From NCBI GenBank assembly GCA_013396635.1, contig WBMW01004821.1:83544-147543 (forward strand): DNA of 64,000 bases. The letters run 5' to 3'. A program made the position numbers and the translations under genes. Shown one piece after another: positions 63,663 through 64,000 of the stretch. Below the pieces are notes generated by a model, which saw nothing but the letters and a program-made list of their open reading frames with translations, was not told where the DNA came from and did no database searches. The DNA comes from Penelope pileata. Lineage: Eukaryota > Chordata > Aves > Galliformes > Cracidae. Every line of letters begins with the position of its first letter. Position 1 is the first letter of the stretch.

Positions 63663-64000
63663 AACTGTTATTCTTTAACATTTATGTTCTGAATTAGCTG
63701 CAAGTATACGATACTGTGGAACTGATGCCATACAGTTTGTGTAGGTTTCTATGTTCCTTGGCAGTTCTTGGTTCCTGAGGTCAAGGTAACCGGTCTTGTG
63801 AGCTCTTTAATGAGATAAATCATTACTGAATCAGGTTTTTCATTTTTTATCCATCCTTGCTCTTCACACTTGATGATTTATGCTAGTTTGTTCCTCTCTG
63901 AGAAAAAAAGAAAAAGAAAAAAAAAAGAGGCTCTCCTAATATTACTTGCATTGGGGCTTTTTCCATGTCTCATCAATTCTTCTTCTATATTCAGCAACAT
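63663..64000. other. Intronic sequence, nothing recognised
   Basis: Non-coding DNA with an A-rich run near 63902-63927. No feature was recognised before the end of the window. Confidence 0.45.

Overview
The window is intronic and exonic vertebrate DNA from a bird, very probably a galliform such as Gallus. The evidence is about 18 copies or fragments of the avian CR1 LINE (one only tentative), an internally deleted mariner element of the kind known in chicken as Galluhop, overall AT-rich non-coding sequence, GT-AG introns, and no bacterial-type gene packing.

The only convincing protein-coding gene is on the + strand. Three small exons (39809-40002, 41149-41276, 47033-47147) encode consecutive EGF-like domains. 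Their phases fit together, their splice sites are good, and their sequence and exon lengths (194, 128 and 115 nt) match my recollection of EYS (eyes shut homolog, an extracellular photoreceptor protein). The window therefore lies inside EYS: about 39.8 kb of upstream intron, two internal introns (1,146 and 5,756 bp), and about 16.8 kb of downstream intron.

Layout: 0.9-1.9 kb, a CR1. 4.0-7.9 kb, a dense CR1 cluster with copies in both orientations. 12.5-13.3 kb, a CR1. 13.3-22 kb, mostly anonymous intron. 22.1-23.0 kb, a CR1 endonuclease-region fragment on the minus strand. 25.0-25.4 kb, a CR1 3' end. 27.6-27.8 kb, a long pyrimidine tract with (TTC)19. 31.3-33.9 kb, nested CR1s, a 178-N gap, and an exact 500-bp duplication separated by a 178-bp CR1 fragment and a single N (likely misassembly). 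38.0-39.0 kb, a CR1. 39.8-47.1 kb, the EYS exons with one CR1 in the second intron. 47.9-48.8 kb, a CR1. 50.5-51.0 kb, the mariner element. 55.1 kb, (GGGAA)n. 57.0-63.7 kb, degraded CR1s ending in one whose 3' tail has become a (GAATA)n microsatellite.

I saw no RNA genes, CRISPR arrays, operons or convincing promoters. I do not see a previously undescribed system. The points most worth a second look are the intact EGF repeats in a part of EYS that I recall as degenerate in human, two CR1 copies that share the same in-frame stop codons, and the assembly anomaly.
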